Shown one piece after another: positions 16,187-24,845 of a stretch of 35,418 bases of DNA; position 1 is the first letter of the stretch; each line of letters opens with the position of its first letter. The translations under genes and the position numbers were made by a program. The stretch is taken from the NCBI RefSeq assembly GCF_002699855.1, contig NZ_LKBW01000278.1, positions 288-35,705 on the forward strand. The letters are read 5' to 3'. Source of the stretch: Pseudomonas amygdali. Lineage in GTDB: Bacteria; Pseudomonadota; Gammaproteobacteria; Pseudomonadales; Pseudomonadaceae. The notes under the pieces are model-generated. The model ran no database searches. It had not been told where the DNA came from and worked only from the letters and a program-made list of their open reading frames with translations.

Positions 16187-16543
16187 TTACTTAGTCGATC
16201 GTTGTGCTTCTGACACTTCATACCACTGCGCATATGGCGTGTTTTCCACATTGCACCGATTGAAATCCCTCGCCCCGTCAGTCCACCAGACGTCGCCGCG
16301 CTCCCCAAGTGCAACCTTGGCCTGGTGAACCCCGGTCCGGGCGGCTTTCAGTGCATCTGAATCCGCGCTTGCCTTGGCTGCCTTGACTTCGCGCCGGGCA
16401 GCCATCAACTCATTCACTAGTCGCTGACGAACCTCTTCGCTCAGGGACGGATTGGAACATCGCCAGAGTTGTCCCTTGACCACAAAATACCGGCCATCGG
16501 GTGTCGTAGGGTGCACGCTATCAATAGCAGCGAGTGGCTGCAT
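16187..16543 (-). CDS. Conserved uncharacterised protein coupled to the hybrid kinase gene
   Basis: A 118-residue, charged soluble protein. Notable parts are DGRYFVVKGQLWRCSNPSLSE at ~16-36, a long alanine/lysine-rich helix (~38-80, MAARREVKAAKASADSDAL) and a C-terminal segment with VWWTDGARDFNR and NTPYAQWYE. I recognise this pattern (DGRY-LWR-NP-helix-WW-DG-N-TPYA-WY) from uncharacterised proteins in many proteobacteria but know no function. The start at 16543 lies inside the 3' end of the hybrid kinase gene, overlapping by 23 bases, so translation is probably coupled and the two proteins may work together. Confidence 0.8.
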   Translation of the reverse strand: MQPLAAIDSVHPTTPDGRYFVVKGQLWRCSNPSLSEEVRQRLVNELMAARREVKAAKASADSDALKAARTGVHQAKVALGERGDVWWTDGARDFNRCNVENTPYAQWYEVSEAQRSTK

Positions 16544-18596
16544 CCGCGCCGATCAGGCCTGTCACTCGCCCGGCGAGAGCATCCAGCCCGAACGGTTTGG
16601 TCAAAACTTGTGTGCAGGGCCGCAGGTGGCAGTCGTCCAGCACTGAAGTCTTGGCGTAGCCAGTGATGAACAGGGTCGGCAGCCCCGGTCGGCAGTCGCC
16701 CGCAGCGTCAGCCATTTCCCGGCCGTTCATGCCGCCCGGCAAACCGATGTCACTGATGAGCAGGTCGATGCGGGTATCTGACTGCAGGATCTGCAAACCT
16801 GACTGAGCGTCGCCTGCTTCCAGGCAGTTGTAGCCCAGGCCGGTGATCACCTCGGCGACATGCATTCTGACCGACGGCTCGTCATCAACGATCAGAACGG
16901 TTTCGCCGGTGTGCTGCGCTGGCTCTTCGGTTATTTCGGGCTCGGCAGCGCGTGGAGCATTTTCAGCAATATGCCGTGGCAGGTGCATGACTACGCTGGT
17001 GCCATGACCTTCAACCGACTCGACGCGGATCTGACCGCCGGACTGGCGCACAAAACCGTAGACCATCGACAGGCCCAGGCCGGTCCCGGCGCCAATGGGT
17101 TTGGTGGTGAAGAACGGTTCAAACGCCTTGGCGACGGTGTCCGGGCTCATCCCCATGCCAGTATCTGTGACGCGGATGCTCAAGTGCTCGCCGGCAGGAA
17201 TGCCGTGGTCAGGGTCGGTACATTCTTCAATGGACGCATTGGCTGTTTCGATGACGATGCGCCCGCCACTGGGCATTGCGTCACGGGCGTTCAGGCACAG
17301 GTTCAGCAGCGAACTTTCCAACTGGGCATGATCGATCAGTGCAGGCCACAAGTCATCGTGGGCGACGACTTTTATATCTATCTCCGGGCCGACCGTGCGT
17401 GCAATAAGTTCTTCCATGTCCTGAATCAACACGTTGACGTTGGTGACTCTCGGGGACAGGTTCTGACGCCGCGAAAACGCCAGCAGCCGGTGAGTCAGCG
17501 AAGCCGCGCGCCGTACTGCGCCCTGAGCGACCGACACGTACCGGTCTACATCACCGACACGGCCTTGAGCCAGTCGTTTGGTGATCAGTTCAAGGCTGCC
17601 GGAAATGCCGGCCAGCAGGTTGTTGAAGTCATGTGCGATGCCGCCTGTCAGTTGTCCGACGGCGTCCATCTTCTGGGAATGGCGCAGGGCGTCTTCGATC
17701 TGCTCACGTTCGAAAACGGCTTGTTCGATGCGCTGTTCGAGTGTCTGATTGAGTTCTCTGACCGCTTCTTCGGCTTTTTTTCTGGCGGTGACATCAACAG
17801 ATGAGCCGATCAGACCGATCACCTCGCCGTTTTCATCGAGCAAGGGCGCTTTGGTCGAGAGCCACGTCGCTGCAGAGCCGTCAGGCAGGTTGACCTGTTC
17901 TTCGATCTGTTCGCTGACATTGTTCTGCATGATCCGCCGGTCGGTTTCCATGAGCACCCGTGCCTGTTGCTGATCATCCAGAAACTCCAGGTCCGTCTTG
18001 CCGATGAAAAACTCGGGCGGCTTGCCGATCAGTTCAGCGGTGCCACGATTGGCGACCAGCATGCGACCTTCGAGATCCTTGGCGTAGACAACGCCCGGAA
18101 CGGCAGCCGTGAATATCGTCAGCAACTCGTTGAGCCGGTCGCGCTCGTCTTCAGCCATGCGACGGCTGTCTATATCAAGCAATACGCCCGGACTGCGAAC
18201 AGGCTTGCCGCGACTATCACGCTCGATTTTTCCGCTGGCTTCAACCCAGCGATAAAGGCCGTCTTCATGCAGAACCCGGTATTCGCATCGGTAGGTTTCG
18301 CTGTTCTGAAGCGCGTCCTCGATTGACTTGTCGACTCTGGCCGAATCGTCGGGATGAATAGAAGCTATCACCAGCTCCAGTGGCAAGCCTTTGGCGCACA
18401 GCTTCGGGCACAAGCCGAAGGTCCGGGCAAAACACTCATCGCCGGTCAACTGATCGGCAATGATGTCCCACACCCAAGTGCCGACAACTGCCCCTGAATC
18501 AAGGGCGAGTTGTAGCTGCTCGACCGCTTCCTGCTCTGAAGGCGGGAGTGGCTGGGGGGCGAATGGCATGCCGCCGGAAACATCATTGCTCATCAC
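16521..18596 (-). CDS. PAS-PAS hybrid sensor histidine kinase with receiver domain
   Basis: A 691-residue soluble kinase, numbered from the GTG at 18596 (an ATG is the next codon). PAS1 spans ~35-145 and PAS2 ~160-273 ([20 protein letters not shown]). A coiled coil (~275-305) leads to the phospho-acceptor H322 in [15 protein letters not shown]. The ATPase domain has N-box [17 protein letters not shown] and [12 protein letters not shown]. The receiver (~565-685) has [11 protein letters not shown], phospho-acceptor D616 ([10 protein letters not shown]) and K667 (LTKPFG). No membrane helix is seen, so it senses a cytoplasmic signal. The 118-residue gene overlaps its end. No response regulator gene is adjacent, so the output partner is elsewhere. 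Confidence 0.93.
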   Translation of the reverse strand: MMSNDVSGGMPFAPQPLPPSEQEAVEQLQLALDSGAVVGTWVWDIIADQLTGDECFARTFGLCPKLCAKGLPLELVIASIHPDDSARVDKSIEDALQNSETYRCEYRVLHEDGLYRWVEASGKIERDSRGKPVRSPGVLLDIDSRRMAEDERDRLNELLTIFTAAVPGVVYAKDLEGRMLVANRGTAELIGKPPEFFIGKTDLEFLDDQQQARVLMETDRRIMQNNVSEQIEEQVNLPDGSAATWLSTKAPLLDENGEVIGLIGSSVDVTARKKAEEAVRELNQTLEQRIEQAVFEREQIEDALRHSQKMDAVGQLTGGIAHDFNNLLAGISGSLELITKRLAQGRVGDVDRYVSVAQGAVRRAASLTHRLLAFSRRQNLSPRVTNVNVLIQDMEELIARTVGPEIDIKVVAHDDLWPALIDHAQLESSLLNLCLNARDAMPSGGRIVIETANASIEECTDPDHGIPAGEHLSIRVTDTGMGMSPDTVAKAFEPFFTTKPIGAGTGLGLSMVYGFVRQSGGQIRVESVEGHGTSVVMHLPRHIAENAPRAAEPEITEEPAQHTGETVLIVDDEPSVRMHVAEVITGLGYNCLEAGDAQSGLQILQSDTRIDLLISDIGLPGGMNGREMADAAGDCRPGLPTLFITGYAKTSVLDDCHLRPCTQVLTKPFGLDALAGRVTGLIGADAATRCY

Positions 18597-18745
18597 TATC
18601 GACCCACTTGAACGCCTGGTTCACAAAGACTCAGTCATAGGGCAGCGCAGCGGCCTGAAAGTTGTACAAATTTTATTCTATTTTGTGCCCCAGGCCTTAC
18701 AGGCGATCAGTGACACTCCATCATTCCATGGGTTTGGTCTGAGAG

Positions 18746-18764
18746 TGATATTAAATTAATATCA
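18746..18764. promoter_or_regulatory. Perfect AT-rich palindrome upstream of the hybrid kinase
   Basis: TGATATTAA, centre A, TTAATATCA: 9+1+9 perfect symmetry in a locally AT-rich stretch, about 150 bases before the kinase start. It looks like a regulator binding site; the regulator is unknown. Confidence 0.5.
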
Positions 18765-18884
18765 TCTGATAAGTGCAGTATTTTCTACGGAGGCAGTCTG
18801 GGCAGTGCTTTCAGGTCATATCGGGCTTGCCGAGCCAGCTGAAAGCGCTGATTTCGCGAGGCGACCGGTGTTTGTGTAACGTGC

Positions 18885-18915
18885 AGGCGCTGGTCCCGGT
18901 CAGGTGCCAGCGCCT
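18885..18915 (-). terminator. Hairpin after the NCS1 transporter gene
   Basis: AGGCGCTGG (18885-18893), 13-base loop, CCAGCGCCT (18907-18915): nine perfect pairs, starting 13 bases beyond the transporter stop. There is no clear U-tract, so termination is uncertain. Confidence 0.4.
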
Positions 18916-18927
18916 CTGCAGTAGCTC

Positions 18928-20379
18928 TTAGTTCTGGCCGACAGGCGCAGGCAGGTTGGCAGTCTGCACGGGCGACCAGCGGGTCATCACATAAAACAGC
19001 GCGCCACCCAGGATGCACCCGGTGAACCACGCAAAGTTGGCAATGGGCTTGAACCACTCGACAAAGGTAAAGCACAGGCCCACCAGCGCCGTCAGCACTA
19101 GCGCTTTGACCGCAATCCAGTTCACGCCATTGGTGTACCAGTAACGACCGCTTGGCGTGTCATTGAACAGGGCGTCGACATCAATCTGCTGCTTCTTGAT
19201 CAGGTAGTAATCCACCAGCAGGATGCCGAACAGTGGGCCGATGCAGGCCGCGAGCACGTCCAGGGTGTAATGGATCACTTCAGGGTTGTTGAACAGGTTC
19301 CAGGGCGTGATAAAGATCGAAGCTACGGCAGCAATCATGCCGCCTGCACGCCAGCTGATGCGGCTGGGGGCCACGTTGGCAAAGTCGAAGGCCGGGGAAA
19401 CGAAGTTGGCGACGATGTTGATGCCGACAGTGGCGGTCACGAAAGTAAATGCGCCGAGCAGCACGGCGGTGGTGTTATCGATACGCGCTACGGTGGCAAT
19501 AGGGTCGTGGATCATTTCACCGAAAATCGGCAGCGTGCCCGAGACAATCACCAGCGTCACCAGCGAGAACGCCAGAAAGTTCACCGGCAAGCCCCAGAAA
19601 TTGCCGCGGCGCACGTCGGCCATGCTGCGGCAATAGCGGCTGAAATCACCGAAGTTCAGCGTCGGGCCGGAGAAGTATGAGACCACCAGCGCGATGGCCA
19701 TGACCACCTGCCCGAACGCCGCCCAGCCGGATAACTCTTTTTCAGCCAGGGTGAAACTGATGTTATCCCAACCGGCGCGCCAGACAATCCAGCCTGCCAG
19801 CGCGAACATCACCGCGTAAACGGCAGGACCGGCCCAGTCGATGAAGCGCTTGATCGATTCCATGCCGGTCCAGAATACAGCAGCCTGGACCACCCACAAC
19901 GCCAGAAAACCGAACCAGCCAAGCCACGACAACCCGAGAAAGGTCGGGTTCTGATACGCAGCCAGTTCCGGGAAGAAACGCAAAACCACGATCACCAGTG
20001 CGCTGGACGCCAGATAGGTTTGAATGCCGTACCACGCCACTGCAATCAGCCCGCGGATGATTGCAGGAATGTTGGCACCGAATACCCCGAAGGCCAGGCG
20101 GCAGATGACCGGGTAGGGCACGGCGGCTTGCTGGCTGGGTTTGGCGACCAGATTGGCAATCACCTGAATGATGCAGATGCCCACCAGCAGCGCAATCAAC
20201 ACTTGCCAGCTGGCCAGGCCGAGCGCGAAGAGGCTGGCGGCGAAAACGTAACCGCCGACGCTGTGCACGTCGCTCATCCAGAACGCCAGAATGTTGTACC
20301 AGGTCCACTTCTGCTGCACCGGCCCCAGATCATGGTTGTGCAGGCGCGGGCTGTATCCGGCCGGGCGTTGGTCTGTCAT
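18928..20379 (-). CDS. NCS1-family nucleobase/hydantoin/allantoin:cation symporter
   Basis: A 483-residue inner-membrane transporter with ~12 helices. The N-terminus (LHNHDLGPVQQKWTWYNI, then FWMSDVHSVGGYVFAASLF) is the NCS1 signature, in which D..P and the W/N residues line the substrate site. Further typical parts are GIQTYLASSALVIV, FSGPTLNFGDFSRY and LFGILLVDYYLIKKQQID near the C-terminus. The start at 20379 has GAGGGAG upstream. It is divergent from a GntR regulator and a racemase of the hydantoin/allantoin type, so hydantoins, allantoin or a pyrimidine are the likely substrates. Confidence 0.93.
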   Translation of the reverse strand: MTDQRPAGYSPRLHNHDLGPVQQKWTWYNILAFWMSDVHSVGGYVFAASLFALGLASWQVLIALLVGICIIQVIANLVAKPSQQAAVPYPVICRLAFGVFGANIPAIIRGLIAVAWYGIQTYLASSALVIVVLRFFPELAAYQNPTFLGLSWLGWFGFLALWVVQAAVFWTGMESIKRFIDWAGPAVYAVMFALAGWIVWRAGWDNISFTLAEKELSGWAAFGQVVMAIALVVSYFSGPTLNFGDFSRYCRSMADVRRGNFWGLPVNFLAFSLVTLVIVSGTLPIFGEMIHDPIATVARIDNTTAVLLGAFTFVTATVGINIVANFVSPAFDFANVAPSRISWRAGGMIAAVASIFITPWNLFNNPEVIHYTLDVLAACIGPLFGILLVDYYLIKKQQIDVDALFNDTPSGRYWYTNGVNWIAVKALVLTALVGLCFTFVEWFKPIANFAWFTGCILGGALFYVMTRWSPVQTANLPAPVGQN

Positions 20380-20434
20380 AGCGTTACTCCCTCGATGGAT
20401 CGTGGCGGGATCGGGGTACGATCGATGATATTTT

Positions 20435-20451
20435 TGTATACGATCGTGTAC
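20435..20451. promoter_or_regulatory. GntR operator candidate 1 (before the NCS1 gene)
   Basis: GTATAC-GATC-GTGTAC at 20436-20451 (5 of 6 arm pairs). The sequence TGTATACGATC recurs exactly at 20688-20698 before the GntR gene, and a half-copy TACGATCG lies at 20417-20424. TTGTATACGA also fits the TnGT..ACnA consensus of FadR/FCD-type GntR operators. Confidence 0.6.
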
Positions 20452-20687
20452 GCAAAATATGTGCCATACGTTTTTTCATAGGCAAAAAGTCAATGCGCGC
20501 TATGCCAGCTGGCGTTCCAGTCCAGAAAAGTCAGCACAGTGGGCACGTCCGTCATAGCGCTTAAAGCGCACACTAACGGAGCGCAATGGCCCATTTTCGG
20601 TGCGATTTTGCAGGCTGCCCAGCCCATAGGCGTTGCTTGGCGGCTTAGATAGCGCTATTCATGAAGTGGTACATCGGGCACTATTCC
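20452..20687. other. Divergent intergenic region between NCS1 and GntR genes
   Basis: No gene is seen. The region lies between the two copies of the operator-like motif and should hold both promoters; no confident -35/-10 pair was found by eye. Confidence 0.5.
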
Positions 20688-20704
20688 TGTATACGATCTG
20701 TACC
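20688..20704. promoter_or_regulatory. GntR operator candidate 2 (before the GntR gene)
   Basis: TGTATACGATC at 20688-20698, identical over 11 bases with the site before the transporter gene, followed by TGTACC. It lies 25-36 bases before the GntR start, consistent with autorepression. Confidence 0.6.
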
Positions 20705-20723
20705 GAAAAAGTGATCTGAAACC

Positions 20724-21443
20724 ATGACTCGACCTGCCAGCGCTCCCTTGTTCCTGACGCCCGCTGCCGATGAAAAAGGCCGCGACGAGCAAATTTATCA
20801 GCACGTACTGGAAGCAATCGTCGAGCACCGGCTTGCGCCAGGCACGCGTTTGCCCGAGGACGCATTGGCTGAAGTGTTCGAGATCAGCCGGACCGGCATT
20901 CGCAAGGTCTTGCAGCGCCTGGCCCTGGAACGGCTGGTGACCTTGCGTCTTAAGCGCGGCGCAGAGGTCGCGCAACCGTCGGCGCAGGAAGCGCAGGATG
21001 TGCTGGGTGCCAGGCAGTTGATCGAACCCGCGCTGATGGCCGATATCGCCGCACGGGCAGGCGGTCAGCGTCTGGAATCACTGCGTGCGCTCTGTGAACA
21101 GGAACATGAGGCGCAACACGCCGGGCGTCACAGCGAAGCTATTCAGTTGTCGGCCAGATTTCATGTGCAATTGAGCGCGTTGGCGGGCAATCAGGTATTG
21201 ACCGAGCAAGTCGCGCAGCTCACTACGCGTTCTTCGCTGATCGTGGCGGTGTACGGTTCGCGGCGCAGCGTCGGCTGTGATTGTGGTCAGCACGTTGACT
21301 TGCTGACCTTGCTCGAAGCCGGGCAGGGCGAACAGGCCCGCGAGTGGATGGCCGAGCATCTGCGCCGTATCCGCGCCAGCCTGAATGTAGATGCACCGGT
21401 GAGCGAGACAGTAGATTTTCATAGCATTTTCAAACGGCGCTGA
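20724..21443 (+). CDS. GntR-family regulator, FadR/FCD subfamily
   Basis: A 239-residue regulator. The winged helix at ~15-80 reads [20 protein letters not shown], then [20 protein letters not shown] and [16 protein letters not shown], the classic GntR pattern. The helical FCD effector domain follows (~95-225), with metal-binding-type histidines in [13 protein letters not shown] and near AEHLRRI. The stop overlaps the ribosome binding site of the racemase gene (AAGGAG at 21443-21448), so the two are co-transcribed. Motif copies before this gene and before the divergent NCS1 gene suggest it represses both until the substrate or a breakdown product is present. Confidence 0.92.
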   Translation: MTRPASAPLFLTPAADEKGRDEQIYQHVLEAIVEHRLAPGTRLPEDALAEVFEISRTGIRKVLQRLALERLVTLRLKRGAEVAQPSAQEAQDVLGARQLIEPALMADIAARAGGQRLESLRALCEQEHEAQHAGRHSEAIQLSARFHVQLSALAGNQVLTEQVAQLTTRSSLIVAVYGSRRSVGCDCGQHVDLLTLLEAGQGEQAREWMAEHLRRIRASLNVDAPVSETVDFHSIFKRR

Positions 21444-21453
21444 AGGAGTTCCG

Positions 21454-22185
21454 GTGCGTATTCAAGTGATCAACCCCAACACCAGCGAAGCCATGACCCA
21501 CAAGATTGGCCTCGCGGCGCAAGCCATTGCACGCCCCGGTACGCAGATTCTTGCGTGCAGTCCCGATGATGGCCCGGTGTCTATCGAAGGCCATTTTGAC
21601 GAAGCGATAGCGACCCTTGGCGTGCTGGAAGAGATACGCAAAGGCCGTGAGCAACAGGTCGACGCGCACATCATCGCCTGTTTCGGCGATCCTGGCCTGC
21701 TGGCAGCCCGCGAGTACGCCAGCGCACCTGTTATCGGCATTGCCGAAGCGGCTTTCCATATGGCCAGTCTGATTTCCACCCGCTTCGCAGTGGTCACCAC
21801 GCTGACCCGAACGCGGATCATCGCCGAGCACCTGTTGCAGCGCTATGGCTTCAGCGAACTGTGCACCTCGGTACGTTGTATCGATCTACCCGTACTGGCG
21901 CTGGAAGAGAGCGGGCCCGAACTGATCGAGTGCATGGCCGAACAGGCTCGGCGTGCGCGCGATGAAGAGGGGGCAGGTGCCATTGTACTGGGCTGCGGCG
22001 GGATGGCGGATTTGGGCAGGCAATTGAGTGAAGCGATTGGTCTGCCGGTGATCGACGGCGTGGCGGCGGCGGTGAAACTGGCAGAGTCGCTGGTGGACCT
22101 TGGGCTGAGTACCAGCAAGCACGGCGACCTTGCCGACCCCATCGGCAAACCGTTCAAAGGGCGATTTGCCTACCTGAGCCGATAA
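21454..22185 (+). CDS. Hydantoin/allantoin racemase-type protein (Asp/Glu racemase superfamily)
   Basis: A 243-residue cytosolic enzyme starting with GTG at 21454 behind AAGGAG. It begins RIQVINPNTSEAMT, the hallmark of hydantoin and allantoin racemases (HyuE/HpxA group). The two catalytic cysteines expected in the family are seen: C76 in IIACFGDPG and C181 in IVLGCGGMADL. These enzymes interconvert the stereoisomers of 5-substituted hydantoins or allantoin before a stereospecific hydrolase. It is co-transcribed with the GntR regulator and divergent from the NCS1 transporter. No hydantoinase or allantoinase gene lies in the window, so the exact substrate stays open. Confidence 0.88.
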   Translation: MRIQVINPNTSEAMTHKIGLAAQAIARPGTQILACSPDDGPVSIEGHFDEAIATLGVLEEIRKGREQQVDAHIIACFGDPGLLAAREYASAPVIGIAEAAFHMASLISTRFAVVTTLTRTRIIAEHLLQRYGFSELCTSVRCIDLPVLALEESGPELIECMAEQARRARDEEGAGAIVLGCGGMADLGRQLSEAIGLPVIDGVAAAVKLAESLVDLGLSTSKHGDLADPIGKPFKGRFAYLSR

Positions 22186-22242
22186 AATGTGCGTCCGCAA
22201 ATGTACTGACACACGCTTTGGGTGATGCTCCGCGGCACAAAA

Positions 22243-22408
22243 ATCGGACGCAGAGCGTCCAGAACGGCATTCCCACGCTGGAGCGTAGGGAACGATAGTC
22301 TCAACGACCACTATCTTCTGGACGCTCCGCATTCTCTAGCGACGGAGCGTGTGGCGATCGCTCCCACGCGCCGCGTGGTAGCGCACTTCTGGACGCTCTG
22401 CGTCCGAT
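22243..22408. repeat. REP-like repeat cluster with 22-base inverted ends
   Basis: ATCGGACGCAGAGCGTCC plus AGAA (22243-22264) is repeated as an exact reverse complement at 22387-22408. Inside lie further GC-rich palindromic pieces: GCATTCCCACGCTGGAGCGT at 22268-22287 and GGACGCTCCGC at 22320-22330. The same cores (GACGCAGAGCGTC, CATTCCCACGC) recur at 35273-35362. It lies between the convergent racemase and dehydrogenase genes and probably folds into a large hairpin. Confidence 0.75.
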
Positions 22409-22429
22409 CTTGAGCACCAAGGGTGCGCC

Positions 22430-23665
22430 TTACATGGCCTGCACGCCACCCGCAACCAGCGCTTCTGTCGTGGCGTCTGGCACCACAATGGTGTTGTTGC
22501 CCGGAGTCAGAATCACCTTGCGGCAATCCTCTTCCTTCTTGTCGAACAGCTTGTAACCTTTCGCAGCATCTTCCAGCGACATGCGGTGGGTGATGATGGC
22601 TTCCGGTTCGAGTCGTCCGGCTTCGATTTGCTCGAGCAGTTCAGGCATGAAGCGATGGACATGGGTCTGGCCCATCTTGAACGTCAGGCCCTTGTCGAAC
22701 GCATCGCCGAACATGAAACCGTGGATAAACCCTGCGTAAACGCCCGGTACGCTCACTACGCCGCCACGCCTTACCGCTGCGATGCACTGACGCAATGCCT
22801 TGCCACTGCTGCCTTCCAGTTTCAGCGTAGCCAGAATGGTTTCGGTGGTGCTGCCCTTGGCTTCGAAACCGACTGCATCGACCACACCGTCCACGCCGCG
22901 CATGCCAGCTGTCTGACGGATGATGGTGTCGGCCGGGTCATCGTCGTCATCGAAATTGATCGGGATCACACCATAGGTTTTCTGCGCATAGGTCAGGCGA
23001 TACGGATGGTGATCGACCATGAATATCTTCTCGGCGCCGAGCATTCTCGCGCATGCGGCGCTCATCAGACCCACTGGACCAGCGCCATAGATGGCAACGC
23101 TCGAACCCTGGCCGATGCCCGCATTGGTTACCGCCTGCCAGGCAGTGGGCAAGATGTCGGAAAGGAATAGAACCTTCTCGTCAGCCAGTGTGCCCGGCAC
23201 TTTGAACGGGCCGACATTGGCCTTTGGCACGCGCACGTACTCAGCCTGACCGCCGGGAATGCCGCCATACAGATGACTGAAACCGAACAGTGCTGCCCCT
23301 GGCGGAATGGACTTTTTGTTGATGATCGCGCCGCGCCCGGTGTTGGTGGTTTCACAGGCTGCGAACAGGTCGATGTTGCAGAAAAAGCAGCTGCCGCAAG
23401 CAATCACAAAAGGGATCACTACACGATCACCTTTCTGCACAGCGGTGACCGCCGGGCCAGTCTCTTCGACAATGCCCATGAACTCATGGCCGAATATGTC
23501 GCCATGTTCCACCGTGGGTATCTTGCCGCGATACAAGTGCAGATCAGAGCCGCAGATTGCGGTCGCGGTGACTTTCAAAATGATGTCGTCAGCTTCTTGT
23601 ATTTCCGGGTCCGGCACTGTGTCGACCTTCACACTGTTCGCGCCGTGGTAAGTCAAAGCTCTCAT
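22430..23665 (-). CDS. Zinc-dependent alcohol dehydrogenase, formaldehyde-dehydrogenase-like
   Basis: A 411-residue medium-chain dehydrogenase. Catalytic zinc ligands: C38 (AICGSDLH) and H60/E61 (FGHEFMG). Structural zinc ligands C90, C93, C96 and C104 (CGSCFFCN...C) are present. The Rossmann domain has [21 protein letters not shown] and the acidic VDHHPYRL. The large insertion after the structural zinc ([27 protein letters not shown]) is typical of glutathione-independent formaldehyde dehydrogenases and related enzymes. A clean GAGGA precedes the start. It stands alone, downstream in orientation from the LysR gene at 23768 with a 102-base gap. Substrate unproven. Confidence 0.9.
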   Translation of the reverse strand: MRALTYHGANSVKVDTVPDPEIQEADDIILKVTATAICGSDLHLYRGKIPTVEHGDIFGHEFMGIVEETGPAVTAVQKGDRVVIPFVIACGSCFFCNIDLFAACETTNTGRGAIINKKSIPPGAALFGFSHLYGGIPGGQAEYVRVPKANVGPFKVPGTLADEKVLFLSDILPTAWQAVTNAGIGQGSSVAIYGAGPVGLMSAACARMLGAEKIFMVDHHPYRLTYAQKTYGVIPINFDDDDDPADTIIRQTAGMRGVDGVVDAVGFEAKGSTTETILATLKLEGSSGKALRQCIAAVRRGGVVSVPGVYAGFIHGFMFGDAFDKGLTFKMGQTHVHRFMPELLEQIEAGRLEPEAIITHRMSLEDAAKGYKLFDKKEEDCRKVILTPGNNTIVVPDATTEALVAGGVQAM

Positions 23666-23767
23666 GATTAATCCTCGATGGCAGCAGAAGTTCTGATCCG
23701 TACTGAAGATGAACCATGAGGATGTTGTTGGTTCAGCGCGATTGGTCGAAGCGGGACTAACGGTAGG

Positions 23768-24673
23768 TCAATTGCGAAACGCCGTCATGTCCTGCAACAG
23801 CATGCCCATCAGGCGGTTGGCACCGACGCTGAGCTGCCGGCCCAGACGGCTGATCAAATGCGTCTGCGGGCTGCTGAACACCTCATGCTGCAAGGGCAGG
23901 GCGCGCAGTTTTCCGGCCTTTATCTCCTCCTCCACAACAAAGGTCGGCAACAGCGTGACGCCACCCTGCATGGCGAAATGCTTGAGCATGGCGAAGGTGC
24001 TGCAGGTCAGTGTCGGCTGCACTGTAATACCCAGTTGATGTTCGGCCTGCAGAAGAATCTGGCGAATGCCGTAAGACACAGCAGGCAGCGCGACACGGTA
24101 GTGTTCCAGTGCCCGCAGCTCTATCGGAGCCTGCTCTTGCGTCAGCGGATGATCGGGTGCGGTGATCACGCACACTGGCTTGCGTTGATGGGCGTGAGAG
24201 CGGATTTTCGGGTCGGCAGCGGGGTTGAAGACCAGGCCGATATGCGCTTCGTCCTCCACCACCTGGCGAATCACCTCGTTGCTGCCACAAACGTTCACGA
24301 GCAGTTCGATGCGCGGGTACAGCTCGGAAAACCGGGCCAGCGGCTGGGCGAGGCTTTCAAGAAAACCTTCTCCGGACACCAATGTCACAGAGCCGCTGTG
24401 CAGGCCTTTCAGGGCCTGAATCGAATCCAGCAGGACCTCCTGCTGCGTCAGTCGCTGGCGGTAGTAGGCCAGCACCTTGTCGCCTGCTTCAGTGGGTTTG
24501 ACCCCTCGGCGATGGCGCTCGAGCAATGGCGAGCCGAGCTCCTGTTCCAGTTGCGCGATCTGGCGGCTGACCGCCGAGGGCGCGACGTTGAGGAAGTCGG
24601 CGGCAGCCCTGACGCTGCCCAGCCGCACGGCTTCGAAGAAATACAGGATGCGTCGATCTTGCACCAGGCTCAT
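23768..24673 (-). CDS. LysR-family transcriptional regulator
   Basis: A 301-residue LysR protein: the winged helix-turn-helix at ~5-65 (VRLGSVRAAADFLNVAPSAV, then RQIAQLEQELGSPLLERHRR), then a periplasmic-binding-protein-like effector domain (~92-295, LVSGEGFLESLAQPLARFSE). An AGGAG precedes the start at 24673. It is divergent from the operon 24846-28419 with a 172-base shared control region, so it is the likely activator of that operon; it could also read through to the dehydrogenase at 22430. The inducer should be a substrate of that pathway, unknown. Confidence 0.92.
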   Translation of the reverse strand: MSLVQDRRILYFFEAVRLGSVRAAADFLNVAPSAVSRQIAQLEQELGSPLLERHRRGVKPTEAGDKVLAYYRQRLTQQEVLLDSIQALKGLHSGSVTLVSGEGFLESLAQPLARFSELYPRIELLVNVCGSNEVIRQVVEDEAHIGLVFNPAADPKIRSHAHQRKPVCVITAPDHPLTQEQAPIELRALEHYRVALPAVSYGIRQILLQAEHQLGITVQPTLTCSTFAMLKHFAMQGGVTLLPTFVVEEEIKAGKLRALPLQHEVFSSPQTHLISRLGRQLSVGANRLMGMLLQDMTAFRN

Positions 24674-24845
24674 AAGGCTCCTGTAGAGGCTCTGTGTTGC
24701 GCTAAAGGCAACATAAATTCGATTTGAGGATTATTGCTGAGAGGTGAGAGCGCTGTCCATACTCGGATCATCAGCACATTGCTCGCCGACAAGGCTCGCA
24801 GCGTCGTTCTCGAATTCGTACAAAACCTTTGACCGGGATGCAGAC

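Larger units (their letters stand above)
18597..18927. other. Intergenic region between NCS1 transporter and hybrid kinase
   Basis: About 330 bases with no gene seen. It contains a hairpin just after the transporter stop (18885-18915) and an AT-rich perfect palindrome (18746-18764) in the probable control region of the kinase. Confidence 0.6.

Noticed and set aside
16860..17804. 314-codon plus-strand frame inside the hybrid kinase gene
   Set aside because: Antisense shadow; the kinase frame has all catalytic motifs.
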